A DNA stretch of 64,000 nt from Kineothrix sp. MB12-C1 (GTDB lineage Bacteria > Bacillota > Clostridia > Lachnospirales > Lachnospiraceae): assembly GCF_030863805.1 (NCBI RefSeq), contig NZ_CP132957.1, positions 2,480,001 through 2,544,000 of the forward strand, read 5' to 3'. The notes beneath the pieces were generated by a model. It was not told the origin of the DNA, ran no database searches, and was given only the letters and a program-made list of their open reading frames with translations. Positions 48,558 through 58,981 of this stretch are shown one piece after another (the stretch's first letter is position 1; each line of letters begins with the position of its first letter). The position numbers and the translations under genes are program-made.

Positions 48558-48705
48558 GTAACTGTTCAGTACCCTCACAGTTACAAAAGCAAAGATTGCT
48601 TTGTGAAAATCCATTAAAATCACCTTCGGTGATGGGATTTTCACTTGCTTTCCTAAGTATTCTTACGGTCAGCGCAGCAGATGCGCAGACCTGCTGAATA
48701 GTTAC
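48558..48705. repeat. 148-bp dispersed palindromic element, copy 1
   Basis: Imperfect 12-bp terminal inverted repeats (GTAACTGTTCAG and CTGAATAGTTAC) enclose several nested stems, including GTGAAAATCC/GGATTTTCAC around CACCTTCGGTG with a UUCG-type loop. The reverse complement of this whole stretch is found at 63408-63555 with the same length and about 17 mismatches by eye. It lies between the patatin gene and uppP. Small open frames inside it are by-products of the repeat. Confidence 0.85.
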
Positions 48706-48904
48706 TTGATTTGTTTCATGAATACATGGAGAAATAAAAGAATAGATTTCGTTATATATTATAATATGATATCAGGGGTAAAAGGTCATGTGTTTTAGAA
48801 TTTCGAGAGCACAAAGTGCGCAGTAACCCGTAGATATCAGCCCCAACATCATAATAATAAGGGGAGACGAGATTGGATTATGCGTCTTCCAAGGAGGTTT
48901 AAGG
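48706..48904 (+). promoter_or_regulatory. possible structured leader of uppP
   Basis: TATAAT at 48760-48765 suggests a transcript start near 48771. The leader of about 130 bases can form GATATC/GATATC (48769-48774 with 48833-48838), a small GCAC/GTGC hairpin and a GGGAGACG/CGTCTTCC stem (48862-48869 with 48883-48890) that ends directly at the AAGGAGG ribosome site. GGGG at 48861 can instead pair with CCCC at 48841. No known riboswitch class was recognised. The rest holds no gene. Confidence 0.45.
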
Positions 48905-49726
48905 ATGATAGAGATTTTAAAGGCGATACTTTTCGGTATTGTGGAAGGTATTACGGAGTGGCTGCCAATCAGCAGTACAGGACATATGATTTTATTGAAT
49001 GAATTCGTCACGTTGGACGTATCTGCTGAATTTTGGGAGATGTTTCTTGTAGTAGTACAGTTGGGAGCTATTCTCGCGGTAGTTCTTTTGTTTTGGAACA
49101 AGATATTTCCCTTTGATTTGAAAGGGAAGCCTTTTATTAAGAAGGATATTTTCACGCTTTGGTTTAAGATAATAGTTGCCTGTTTACCGGCGGCTATCGT
49201 AGGAATTTTATTCGATGATTTGTTCAATGCACTTTTCTATAATTATACTTGTGTTGCCATTGCGCTTATTGTATTCGGTATCTTATTTATTATCATTGAG
49301 AATCGCAATGCCAAGGAGAATAAAGCTCCTAAGATTACGGATGTTTCCCAGCTTACTTATAAAGCGGCAGTTATTATTGGGATCTGGCAGTTGATTGCTG
49401 CGATATTCCCCGGAACTTCTCGTTCAGGAGCTACTATTATCGGTGCCCTGCTTCTTGGAGTATCCAGAACGGTAGCTGCAGAGTTTACATTTTTCCTTGC
49501 AATTCCTGTTATGTTCGGTGCAAGTCTCTTGAAGCTCCTTAAGTTCGGCCTGGCATTCAGTGCAGCAGAATGGACGATTCTGGCGGTAGGAATGGTAGTG
49601 GCGTTTATTGTTTCGGTTATTGTAATAAGATTCCTGATGGGTTATATAAGGAAACATGACTTTAAGGTATTCGGTTGGTATCGAATTGTTCTGGGCATTC
49701 TTGTGTTGCTATACTTCATGTTCTAA
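48905..49726 (+). CDS. uppP: undecaprenyl-diphosphatase
   Basis: Integral membrane phosphatase that recycles undecaprenyl diphosphate to the monophosphate lipid carrier for peptidoglycan; gives bacitracin resistance when abundant. It has 273 residues and about eight membrane segments. Both active-site motifs are clear: EGITEWLPISSTGH (near 13-27) and PGTSRSGATIIGALLLG (near 167-183). An AAGGAGG site precedes the ATG at 48905, behind a possibly structured leader. Confidence 0.95.
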   Translation: MIEILKAILFGIVEGITEWLPISSTGHMILLNEFVTLDVSAEFWEMFLVVVQLGAILAVVLLFWNKIFPFDLKGKPFIKKDIFTLWFKIIVACLPAAIVGILFDDLFNALFYNYTCVAIALIVFGILFIIIENRNAKENKAPKITDVSQLTYKAAVIIGIWQLIAAIFPGTSRSGATIIGALLLGVSRTVAAEFTFFLAIPVMFGASLLKLLKFGLAFSAAEWTILAVGMVVAFIVSVIVIRFLMGYIRKHDFKVFGWYRIVLGILVLLYFMF

Positions 49727-49741
49727 TGTAGATAATCTCTG

Positions 49742-49790
49742 GTTACTATTCACAGAAAGCCAATGCAAAGTCAAAATTGCGTTTCTGTAT
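49742..49790. repeat. possible half-copy of the palindromic element plus hairpin
   Basis: GTTACTATTCAC resembles an end of the 148-bp element. It is followed by a stem, CAGAAAGCCAAT with ATTGCGTTTCTG (49753-49787), that could end the uppP transcript although no T-run follows. The relation to the element is uncertain. Confidence 0.35.
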
Positions 49791-49818
49791 CGTTATAGCA
49801 CGCTATCGCATTGAAGAG

Positions 49819-49847
49819 TTGACAAGACAGTGTAATTGAGATATGCT
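49819..49847 (+). promoter_or_regulatory. promoter of the DUF6465 gene
   Basis: TTGACA (49819-49824), 17-bp spacer, TATGCT (49842-49847), about 40 bp before the ATG at 49887. Confidence 0.65.
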
Positions 49848-49886
49848 TTTTATGAGGAGTGGGGCATGTGCGAAAGGAGAAAACCT

Positions 49887-50318
49887 ATGGCAGAAGTGAA
49901 GAAAACATCAACTGTGAAGACGGACGCGGTGGAAACCACGGCAAATAGTTCAGGTGCTGAGAAAGTATCCGGAAAAGAAACAAAAACGACAGCAAGGAAG
50001 ACGACCACGAAGACAACTGCAAAAGCAGCAGTAAAAAAAGCTCCGGCGAAAAAGGAGACGAAGGCTGCAACGAAGGCAACAGAGAAGACGATAAAGACAC
50101 CCAGGAAAAAAACACCGGTAAAGCCAACGGTGAATCTGCAGTTTAGTGGTAAGTCATACAGTATAGAAGACTTAACCAAAATCGCAGAGGACGTTTGGAA
50201 GTATGATTTACATAAGGATGAGGAAGCGTATAAATCTCTGGAACTTTATGTTAAGCCGGAAGAGAGTGTTGCATATTATGTATTTAATGAGGATATTGCA
50301 GGAAGCTTCTTTATTTAA
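49887..50318 (+). CDS. DUF6465-like protein with histone H1-like Lys/Ala/Thr-rich N terminus
   Basis: 143 residues of unknown function. The N-terminal half (about 1-90) is low-complexity and very rich in Lys, Thr and Ala, with motifs such as TTARKTTTKTTAK and KKAPAKKETK, much like eukaryotic H1 tails or AlgP. The C-terminal half (about 95-143) starts NLQFSGKSYSIEDL and ends ELYVKPEESVAYYVFNED, recalling the DUF6465 domain of Lachnospiraceae. The start at 49887 has a GGAG site; the frame extends 17 codons further back without one. The basic tail suggests nucleic-acid binding, which is inference. Confidence 0.75.
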   Translation: MAEVKKTSTVKTDAVETTANSSGAEKVSGKETKTTARKTTTKTTAKAAVKKAPAKKETKAATKATEKTIKTPRKKTPVKPTVNLQFSGKSYSIEDLTKIAEDVWKYDLHKDEEAYKSLELYVKPEESVAYYVFNEDIAGSFFI

Positions 50319-50410
50319 TTAATGTAGTAATAGTAATTGATATTTTAAGAGAAAATATGAGCAGAATATTCTGTTCATATTTTTTTTATAATTATTTTCC
50401 GGGTTATCTG

Positions 50411-50439
50411 TTGACATTATATATAGTAAGTGATATTTT
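50411..50439 (+). promoter_or_regulatory. promoter of the hrcA-grpE-dnaK operon
   Basis: TTGACA (50411-50416), 17-bp spacer, TATTTT (50434-50439). The CIRCE operator begins 15 bp after the -10 box. Confidence 0.82.
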
Positions 50440-50453
50440 ATGGTAAGAAGATA

Positions 50454-50480
50454 TTAGCACTCCCATCTAATGAGTGCTAA
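50454..50480. promoter_or_regulatory. CIRCE operator (perfect)
   Basis: TTAGCACTC, nine bases, GAGTGCTAA: an exact match to the consensus HrcA-binding inverted repeat, in the leader of hrcA. It implies self-repression of the operon. Confidence 0.97.
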
Positions 50481-50503
50481 TAAAAAGATAGGAGGATGAT
50501 GAA

Positions 50504-51535
50504 TTGCAGTTAGATGAAAGAAAAATAAAAATAATGCAGGCCATTATCCGCAACTATCTCGAGACCGGAGAACCGGTAGGAAGCAGAACCATTTCCAAAT
50601 ATACAGATTTGAATCTGAGTTCGGCGACCATAAGAAATGAAATGGCGGATTTGGAAGAGTTGGGTTACATTGTTCAACCTCATACTTCTGCAGGAAGAAT
50701 TCCTTCCGATAAAGGATATCGCTTATATGTGGATCAGATGATGGAGGAGAAGGAACGGGAAGTTGAGGAACTTAAAGAACTCTTGTTAGAGAAAGAAGAT
50801 AAGATGGATCACTTGCTAAAGCAAGTCGCGAAGGTCTTAGCTCAGAATACGAACTATGCCACTATGATATCCGCACCTCAATACCATCGGAATAAGTTGA
50901 AGTTCATACAGTTATCCCGGGTAGATTGCCATCAGCTTCTGATAGTTACGGTTGTGGAGGGCAATGTCATTAAGAATGATATCCTGAATATAGAAGAAGA
51001 GTTAGACGATGAGATTCTACTGAAGTTGAATATTTTATTGAACACTCATTTGAATGGGTTAGCGCTGGAAGAAATTAATTTAGGCATGATAGCATCGATG
51101 AAACAGCAGGCTGGCATACACAGCACGATCGTTGGAGAGATTATTGATGCGATAGCCGAAGCGATTAAGGCTGATGAAGACTTGGAGATATATACTAGCG
51201 GTGCGAATAATATTTTCCGTTATCCCGAGCTTGCGGATAATCGCAAGGCAAGTGAATTGATCAATGCTTTTGAGGAAAAGAAACTTCTTGGAGAATTGAT
51301 AGAAGGAAGGCTTGCGGACGAAGATAGCACCGGCATTCAGATTTATATTGGAGATGAGACGCCGATACAGTCCATGAAGGATTGCAGTGTTGTAACGGCA
51401 ACCTATGAATTGGAGGAAGGAATGAGAGGAACCATTGGTATTATTGGCCCTAAGCGCATGGATTACGATAAGGTAGTAGGCACGCTTAAAATGCTTATGC
51501 ATCAATTGGATGATCTATATAAAAAGCGGGAATAG
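50504..51535 (+). CDS. hrcA: heat-inducible transcription repressor HrcA
   Basis: Represses class I heat-shock genes by binding CIRCE. It has 343 residues: an N-terminal winged helix (about 1-70, with GEPVGSRTISKYTDLNLSSA and LGYIVQPHTSAGRIPS), then a GAF-like domain. The start is a TTG at 50504, 8 bases after AGGAGG; no nearer ATG is in frame. The operon continues with grpE, dnaK and dnaJ. Confidence 0.96.
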   Translation: MQLDERKIKIMQAIIRNYLETGEPVGSRTISKYTDLNLSSATIRNEMADLEELGYIVQPHTSAGRIPSDKGYRLYVDQMMEEKEREVEELKELLLEKEDKMDHLLKQVAKVLAQNTNYATMISAPQYHRNKLKFIQLSRVDCHQLLIVTVVEGNVIKNDILNIEEELDDEILLKLNILLNTHLNGLALEEINLGMIASMKQQAGIHSTIVGEIIDAIAEAIKADEDLEIYTSGANNIFRYPELADNRKASELINAFEEKKLLGELIEGRLADEDSTGIQIYIGDETPIQSMKDCSVVTATYELEEGMRGTIGIIGPKRMDYDKVVGTLKMLMHQLDDLYKKRE

Positions 51536-51567
51536 GCAATAAAATAAGAAGGAAAGGAATAAATGAA

Positions 51568-52227
51568 GTGGCAGAGCAGAAAGATATCAATATGGAAGAA
51601 GCAGTGAAAGAGGATTCAATAAATAAAGAAGATACTATTAACTGCGAAGAAGTAGTAAATAATGAAGCCCCGGCAGATGAAGATCTTTTACAGGAGGATA
51701 CCTTACAGGAAGAAATTGAATCCGAAGAAATAGAAGGTGAGGAAGAGAGTAGTAAGGGATTTTTCAAAAAGAAAACAGATAAAAAACAGGATGCATTAAA
51801 ACAAAAGGTAGAAGAGCTTGAAGACAGAGTAAAGCGTCAGATGGCAGAATTCGATAACTTCAGAAAGCGTACAGATAAAGAAAAGGCAGTGATGTTCGAA
51901 ACCGGCGCAAAAAGCATTATAGAAAAGATACTACCGGTAGTAGATAATTTCGAAAGAGGCCTGGCTACTGTGCCGGAAGAGGAAAAGGGAAGTGGATTTG
52001 CAGAAGGCATGCAGATGATTTATAAGCAGCTTATGACAGAGCTTGAAAGCCTCGGTGTAACGCCGATAGAAGCAATCGGCCAGGAGTTCAATCCCGACTA
52101 CCACAATGCTGTTATGCAGGTGGAAAGTGAAGAGTACGGGACAGGGATTATCGCGCAGGAGCTTTTGAAGGGCTATATGTACCGTGATACGGTAGTAAGA
52201 CATAGCATGGTGGCAGTAGTAAGCTAA
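51568..52227 (+). CDS. grpE: nucleotide exchange factor GrpE
   Basis: Exchange factor for DnaK, 219 residues. It has an acidic N-terminal extension (about 1-60, almost all Glu/Asp with scattered hydrophobic residues), a coiled coil (about 70-115, LEDRVKRQMAEFDNFRKRTDKE) broken only briefly, and a C-terminal beta-wing ending LLKGYMYRDTVVRHSMVAV. The start is a GTG at 51568 with GGAAAGGAA upstream; the ATG at 51563 is out of frame. It is 32 bp after hrcA. Confidence 0.95.
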   Translation: MAEQKDINMEEAVKEDSINKEDTINCEEVVNNEAPADEDLLQEDTLQEEIESEEIEGEEESSKGFFKKKTDKKQDALKQKVEELEDRVKRQMAEFDNFRKRTDKEKAVMFETGAKSIIEKILPVVDNFERGLATVPEEEKGSGFAEGMQMIYKQLMTELESLGVTPIEAIGQEFNPDYHNAVMQVESEEYGTGIIAQELLKGYMYRDTVVRHSMVAVVS

Positions 52228-52276
52228 CCGTGAAAGAAAATGATAAGTGGCAGACAATGGAAACAATATATTTTAG

Positions 52277-54139
<1,863 letters not shown>

Positions 54140-54424
54140 GAATCATTTTGGAAAGTTTCGTGAGAATAAATATAACGGCTCTGCCGTAGACAGAATATGA
54201 AGTTCTCCTTATAAGAGGAAATCCTCTAATAAGAGGAACTTCATATCGTGCTTAACGGAGAAAACGTGTAACAACGGTATAGAGATAGGAAATGAATGAA
54301 ATAAAAAAAGTTAATGCAAATGTACCGGAAATAATATATACTCAAAAAGATAGGCACTTATTCTGTAAAGTTAAAAATAACAGTTTTAAATAAGATGGAA
54401 ACAATATAGTTAGAGGAGTTAATT
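54140..54424 (+). other. 285-bp dnaK-dnaJ spacer with long hairpin
   Basis: Contains a near-perfect 52-bp inverted repeat at 54195-54246 (arms start ATATGAAGTTC and end GAACTTCATAT, internal CCTCTTAT copies) without a T-run. A second small ACGGC/GCCGT hairpin lies at about 54177. TGGAAACAATATA at about 54394 also appears upstream of dnaK. It suggests processing or attenuation between the two genes. No gene seen. Confidence 0.6.
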
Positions 54425-55594
54425 ATGGCAGAACAAAAACGAGACTACTACGAGGTACTCGGAGTAGATAAAAATGCAGATGATTCTGCAATTAAAAAGG
54501 CATATCGAGTTCTGGCTAAGAAGTACCATCCCGATATGAACCCGGGAGATAAAGAGGCAGAGAAACTATTCAAAGAAGCCTCAGAGGCGTACGCTGTACT
54601 TAGTGATCCTGAGAAAAAGCGCCAGTATGACCAATATGGCCATGCTGCATTTGACGGTGGAGCCGGCGGTTTCGGCGGATTTGATTTTAATAGTGCTGAC
54701 TTTGGAGATATTTTCGGTGACATTTTCGGAGACTTCTTTGGCGGTGGACGCCGCGGCGGCAGGGCGAATAATGGGCCGATGAAAGGTGCCAATATTCGTA
54801 CCAGTGTACGTATTACTTTTGAGGAAGCGGTATTTGGCGTAGAGAAGGAAGTGGAGCTTACGCTGAAGGATGAATGTACGACTTGCCACGGTAATGGTGC
54901 GAAGCCCGGAACCAGCCCTGAGACATGTACGAAGTGCGGAGGAAAGGGGCAGGTAGTATTTACCCAGCAATCTTTCTTCGGAACGGTAAGAAATGTACAG
55001 ACTTGTCCGGATTGTAACGGTACCGGAAAGGTAATTAAAGAGAAATGTTCGGATTGCCACGGAAGCGGTTACATCGCAAATAGGAAGAAAATTAAGATAT
55101 CCATTCCTGCCGGTATCGATAACGGCCAGAGCGTTAGAATTAGAGATAAGGGAGAGCCGGGAATCAACGGAGGACCAAGAGGTGACCTTCTCGCTGAAGT
55201 AATGGTAGGCAGGCATCCGATCTTCCAGCGTCAGGATTACAATATTTATTCCACGGTACCTGTGTCATTTGCGGTAGCAACCCTCGGCGGAGAGATTATG
55301 ATCGATACGGTGGACGGTAAGGTTATCTATGAAGTGAAGACCGGAACGCAGACCGATACAAAAGTGCGCTTAAAGGGTAAGGGAGTACCTTCTCTTCGAA
55401 ATAAAGAAGTACGCGGCGACCATTATGTAACCTTAGTCGTTCAAGTACCCGATAAGCTTTCTAATGAAGCGAAAGAACTGTTAAGACAGTTCGATGCGGA
55501 GACCGGCAATACCTTACAGGCCACCCAGGCACAAAGCAAGAACGCTGAATCGGAAGCAAAAGATAAAGATAAGAAAAAGAAGTTCTGGAAATAG
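54425..55594 (+). CDS. dnaJ: chaperone protein DnaJ (Hsp40)
   Basis: Co-chaperone that stimulates DnaK, 389 residues. J domain at about 1-72 with the HPD motif in [11 protein letters not shown], then a Gly/Phe-rich linker (about 78-115). Four zinc-binding repeats follow: [24 protein letters not shown] and CSDCHGSG. The C-terminal beta domains end in a Lys-rich tail. An AGAGGAG site precedes the ATG. It may be transcribed from the operon promoter or separately, given the 285-bp spacer. Confidence 0.97.
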   Translation: MAEQKRDYYEVLGVDKNADDSAIKKAYRVLAKKYHPDMNPGDKEAEKLFKEASEAYAVLSDPEKKRQYDQYGHAAFDGGAGGFGGFDFNSADFGDIFGDIFGDFFGGGRRGGRANNGPMKGANIRTSVRITFEEAVFGVEKEVELTLKDECTTCHGNGAKPGTSPETCTKCGGKGQVVFTQQSFFGTVRNVQTCPDCNGTGKVIKEKCSDCHGSGYIANRKKIKISIPAGIDNGQSVRIRDKGEPGINGGPRGDLLAEVMVGRHPIFQRQDYNIYSTVPVSFAVATLGGEIMIDTVDGKVIYEVKTGTQTDTKVRLKGKGVPSLRNKEVRGDHYVTLVVQVPDKLSNEAKELLRQFDAETGNTLQATQAQSKNAESEAKDKDKKKKFWK

Positions 55595-55611
55595 AATAAT
55601 GGGATATAGAA

Positions 55612-55651
55612 AACGGACGGATGCATAAAATTATACATCCGTCCGTTCTTT
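55612..55651. terminator. terminator between convergent dnaJ and DUF3048 genes
   Basis: AACGGACGGATG pairs with CATCCGTCCGTT around a 12-base loop, followed by CTTTT on the plus strand. Useful in both directions. Confidence 0.85.
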
Positions 55652-55662
55652 TATTCTTGAAT

Positions 55663-56844
55663 CTATTCGTATTCTACAAATTCACCATACTCATCCCAGA
55701 TATTGCATATCCATGTTTTTCCCTGATTGAAGACAATTTCATTATCATCTTTATCATAGAACTTAGCAGGAGTGGCATCGCCGTCATAGCGTTTCCATAT
55801 TCCTTCGATTACTTTACCGTCAGTGAAAATGAGGGCTTCGCCTTCACCGTGTACGCCAAAAGCAAGATAATCCTTCGCATCGCGGACTTCGCCGTGGCAG
55901 TATTGAAGAACTACATTGGAGACAGAGAGCTGCTCATTGTTATATTCGTCAATCTGTGCTTTACCATTTTGGAAGCGATAGTAAAGCTTATCTTCCTCAT
56001 CGTATTCGAAATAGGGATTGTAGGAGCCGTAGCCGCCTGCATTGCTTTCCTTGCCCCCGGGATAGATGAGAGTAGCATCTTTGTTATCGGGATATTCCGC
56101 ACGGTAATCATCGGCGATAAAGGTAAACTGCGGAACATAATCTTTATCGTATTCTGTTTCGTATTCCCGGCGTTCAATGGCTTTGGCAAGGCCGTCCATA
56201 AATAGATAACCGGTGAACTCGGTAGCATATCCGGGTCTGCTGATTCTTCCGAATGCCACATCGGAAGGATTGTGGATTCCTTCTACCGCAGCGCTGATAT
56301 TCTGAACAGTATCTCTATTGATAAGCTCTTCTACATAGGGTCTTGCGAGTCCCCAATTGCAATAGATGGCCTGATAGCCCATGGCAACATAGATATAATA
56401 GTCACGGCTGCTTCGCACAGGACCGATGTGATCCAATTCATCGTAATCTTCGAACATAGCCATTAATCTTGTAATGCGCCCTTCTACGGGAGCTTCATAG
56501 ATGATACCCGCTTTCGTAAGACCGTATTGGGGTAATGCCTGTGTATTGTTGGGTATCATAACAGCGATAGGTCTTCTTGTAGCGACCTCCTCATCCAACC
56601 ATTCTCCGGTCAGATAACTTTGCATCTTGCCGCCTACCACTTCTCGTTCTTCAATGATGGGAGGCCCTTCCTCCACCGGTTCCTCTTCCGCTACTTCCGG
56701 GACTGGCGCCGGTTCTTCTTCCGCAGGGGCTTCGTTCACCTCGCCAAGGGATAGCTCGTCCGTGTTATTCTTGCCGCATGCTGTCAAAATGAGCGGAACG
56801 GATAACAAGAAAGCAAACAATAAATATTTGTAATTTCTCTTCAT
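55663..56844 (-). CDS. DUF3048 (YerB-type) lipoprotein
   Basis: Surface lipoprotein of 393 residues. Signal MKRNYKYLLFAFLLSVPLIL with lipobox TAC, then a Pro/Glu-rich linker of about 50 residues (repeated EEPxPVPE-like units) and the DUF3048 N- and C-terminal domains. The latter include RPIAVMIPNN, HIGPVRSSRDYYI and LAFGVHGEG. The start at 56844 has AGAGGAA upstream; the frame extends 15 codons further without support. Function unknown in the family. It interrupts the usual dnaJ-prmA order from the opposite strand. Confidence 0.9.
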   Translation of the reverse strand: MKRNYKYLLFAFLLSVPLILTACGKNNTDELSLGEVNEAPAEEEPAPVPEVAEEEPVEEGPPIIEEREVVGGKMQSYLTGEWLDEEVATRRPIAVMIPNNTQALPQYGLTKAGIIYEAPVEGRITRLMAMFEDYDELDHIGPVRSSRDYYIYVAMGYQAIYCNWGLARPYVEELINRDTVQNISAAVEGIHNPSDVAFGRISRPGYATEFTGYLFMDGLAKAIERREYETEYDKDYVPQFTFIADDYRAEYPDNKDATLIYPGGKESNAGGYGSYNPYFEYDEEDKLYYRFQNGKAQIDEYNNEQLSVSNVVLQYCHGEVRDAKDYLAFGVHGEGEALIFTDGKVIEGIWKRYDGDATPAKFYDKDDNEIVFNQGKTWICNIWDEYGEFVEYE

Positions 56845-56926
56845 CTGCGTTAATTCCTCTGAATAATAAATCGTATTTGCATATTGCATATGTAAATAAC
56901 TCGATAAGATTATTAGTTACATGGCT

Positions 56927-56956
56927 ATTATATAATACGCAATAGCAACTTGTCTA
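56927..56956 (-). promoter_or_regulatory. possible promoter of the DUF3048 gene
   Basis: On the minus strand, TAGACA (56956-56951), 18-bp spacer, TATAAT (56932-56927), about 80 bp before the start codon. Confidence 0.5.
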
Positions 56957-57053
56957 TGGAAGAAAAATCTGGCTTGTTAAGGCATTTGCTGTTATTTATA
57001 ACTTTATAAATAAGGGAAAAGGTGTTATGATAGCAGGGAAAAAGAAAAAGAAC

Positions 57054-57080
57054 GTAATTATGAAGGTGCTGAACAGTTAT
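57054..57080. repeat. degenerate short copy of the palindromic element
   Basis: GTAATTATGAAGG followed by TGCTGAACAGTTAT. The right arm matches the element end well; the left arm is degenerate. It lies in the prmA leader. Confidence 0.45.
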
Positions 57081-57112
57081 AAAAGAACACCATAAAAAGG
57101 ATGGGTTAACAT

Positions 57113-58099
57113 ATGAGATGGATAAAATTCAGAGTGAAAACGGTGACGGAAGCGGAGGATATTATTATCAGTACTCTGTATGATATCGGTTTGGAAGGGG
57201 CACAGATAGAGGATAAGGTGCCGCTTACCGCTTTAGAGAAGGAGCAGATGTTCGTAGATATTTTACCGGAAGTGCAGGAAGATGATGGTATTGCATATTT
57301 GAGTTTCTTTGTGCAAGAGAATGAGGACGGCAGCCTGAAACTACAGGGAAAGGATGTGACGTCAGAGGAGATTCTTGAGGCGATAAAAAGGGAACTGGAA
57401 GATCTGCGCATGTTTGTGGATATCGGTGAGGGAACGGTCACGGTAGATCGAACCGAGGATATCGATTGGATTAACAATTGGAAACAATATTTCCATCAGT
57501 TCTATATCGATGATGTACTGGTAATTCCTTCATGGGAAGAGGTGAAGGAGGAAGATGCGGATAAGATGATTCTCCATATCGATCCGGGAACTGCATTCGG
57601 CACAGGGATGCATGAGACGACCCAACTCTGCATCCGCCAGCTTAGGAAATATATTACTCCCCGGACAAAGTTGCTCGATGTAGGAACAGGAAGCGGGATT
57701 CTTGCCATCCTATCGTTAATGTTCGGTGCAGAGGAGGCAGTTGGTACAGATTTGGATCCTTGTGCAGTAGAAGCGGTAAGGGATAATATGGAAGCCAACA
57801 GCATTTCTCCTGAGAAGTTTTCCATGATGATAGGTAATCTTATTACGGAGAAAGAGATACAGGATAAGGTCGGCTATGGGTGCTATGATATTGTGGTGGC
57901 TAATATTCTTTCTGATGTACTCGTACCTCTGACCCCGGTAATCGTAAATCAAATGAAGCCGGGCGGCATTTATATTACCTCCGGCATTATCGATGATAAA
58001 GAAAAGGCAGTAGCTGAGGCGGTAGAAGCGGCAGGGCTTTCTATCGTGGAAACTACCTATCAGGGTGAATGGGTATCCATTACAGCGAGAAAGGTATGA
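57113..58099 (+). CDS. prmA: ribosomal protein L11 methyltransferase
   Basis: Methylates ribosomal protein L11 using S-adenosylmethionine. It has 328 residues: an N-terminal L11-recognition domain (about 1-120) and a methyltransferase fold with LLDVGTGSGILAILS near residue 184 and the NPPY-like VVANILSDVLVPL. HIDPGTAFGTGMHETTQLC is the family signature. An AAGGATGG site precedes the ATG. It is 7 bp from rsmE, the common Firmicute pair. Confidence 0.95.
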   Translation: MRWIKFRVKTVTEAEDIIISTLYDIGLEGAQIEDKVPLTALEKEQMFVDILPEVQEDDGIAYLSFFVQENEDGSLKLQGKDVTSEEILEAIKRELEDLRMFVDIGEGTVTVDRTEDIDWINNWKQYFHQFYIDDVLVIPSWEEVKEEDADKMILHIDPGTAFGTGMHETTQLCIRQLRKYITPRTKLLDVGTGSGILAILSLMFGAEEAVGTDLDPCAVEAVRDNMEANSISPEKFSMMIGNLITEKEIQDKVGYGCYDIVVANILSDVLVPLTPVIVNQMKPGGIYITSGIIDDKEKAVAEAVEAAGLSIVETTYQGEWVSITARKV

Positions 58100-58106
58100 T
58101 TTTATT

Positions 58107-58847
58107 ATGTATAACTTTTTTATAGAGCCTTCACAAATACAAGGGAATCAAATAACGATAACGGGAAGCGATGTAAATCATATTAAGAACGTGCTTCGTA
58201 TGAGAATAGGGGAAGAAATTTCACTCAGTAACGGCGTGGATGGGAAGGAATACCGCTGTGGCATTGAGTGTATAGAAGAGGATAGGATTCTTTGCACCCT
58301 GCGCTTTATAAAAGAAGATGGAGTAGAGCTTCCTTCTAAGGTATATCTTTTTCAAGGGCTTCCAAAGTCGGACAAGATGGAATTAATTATTCAGAAGGCG
58401 GTAGAACTCGGGGTCTATGAAGTGATTCCTGTAGCGGCTAAGAGAGCTGTCGTGAAGCTGGATGCGAAAAAGGCCAAATCTAAGAGAGAACGTTGGCAGA
58501 CCATTGCAGAATCTGCGGCCAAGCAGAGCAAACGCGGTATTATTCCTAATATAAAGGAAGTTATGACGATGAAAGAGGCTATTTCCTATGCAGCGGATAT
58601 GGAAGTGAAGCTGATTCCTTATGAACTGGCGGAAGGGATGCAAGGAACGAAGGATATCATTTCTTCTTTGAAAAGAGGAGAGCCCATCGCTATCTTTATT
58701 GGCCCCGAAGGTGGATTCGAGGAAGGCGAGATACAGGAAGCGAAGGAAAATGGTATTGTTCCTATTACGCTTGGAAAAAGGATACTGCGCACTGAGACTG
58801 CGGGCTTTACAATTCTGGCATGGATAATGTACCAATTAGAAGAATAG
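58107..58847 (+). CDS. rsmE: 16S rRNA (uracil1498-N3)-methyltransferase
   Basis: SPOUT-family enzyme that methylates U1498 of 16S rRNA, 246 residues. N-terminal PUA-like domain (about 1-75), then the knotted domain with IAIFIGPEGGFEEGEI and LGKRILRTETAGFTIL near the C terminus, both strongly typical. The start at 58107 has AAAGG upstream; the frame extends 14 codons back into prmA without a site. Confidence 0.95.
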   Translation: MYNFFIEPSQIQGNQITITGSDVNHIKNVLRMRIGEEISLSNGVDGKEYRCGIECIEEDRILCTLRFIKEDGVELPSKVYLFQGLPKSDKMELIIQKAVELGVYEVIPVAAKRAVVKLDAKKAKSKRERWQTIAESAAKQSKRGIIPNIKEVMTMKEAISYAADMEVKLIPYELAEGMQGTKDIISSLKRGEPIAIFIGPEGGFEEGEIQEAKENGIVPITLGKRILRTETAGFTILAWIMYQLEE

Positions 58848-58916
58848 GCATATAGTAACAATATAAACCTAAATTCATCAAATTATGTGACGATATCGGC
58901 GGTAAAGTCCGGTGGC

Positions 58917-58943
58917 GTAACTGTTCACTCCGTGAACAGTTAC
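58917..58943. repeat. perfect short copy of the palindromic element
   Basis: GTAACTGTTCAC, TCC, GTGAACAGTTAC: a perfect inverted repeat with 12-bp arms. It lies between rsmE and the cysteine desulfurase gene and could form a stable hairpin about 20 bases ahead of that gene's ribosome site. Confidence 0.75.
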
Positions 58944-58981
58944 TCGGTGACCGCTATGAAAAATAGGAGATGGCAGACAGC

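Noticed and set aside
48432-48644. Small minus-strand open frame sharing LMDFHKAIFAFVT with another at 63469
   Set aside because: The shared peptide is only the translation of the 148-bp repeat; the flanks differ and there is no ribosome site.
48558-48705. CRISPR array
   Set aside because: Repeats are dispersed and inverted, not regularly spaced direct repeats, and no cas genes are present.
55621-56205. 194-codon plus-strand open frame in the DUF3048 gene
   Set aside because: Begins in the terminator hairpin and is antisense to the recognised lipoprotein; its hydrophobic character comes from the acidic and Tyr-rich codons on the other strand.
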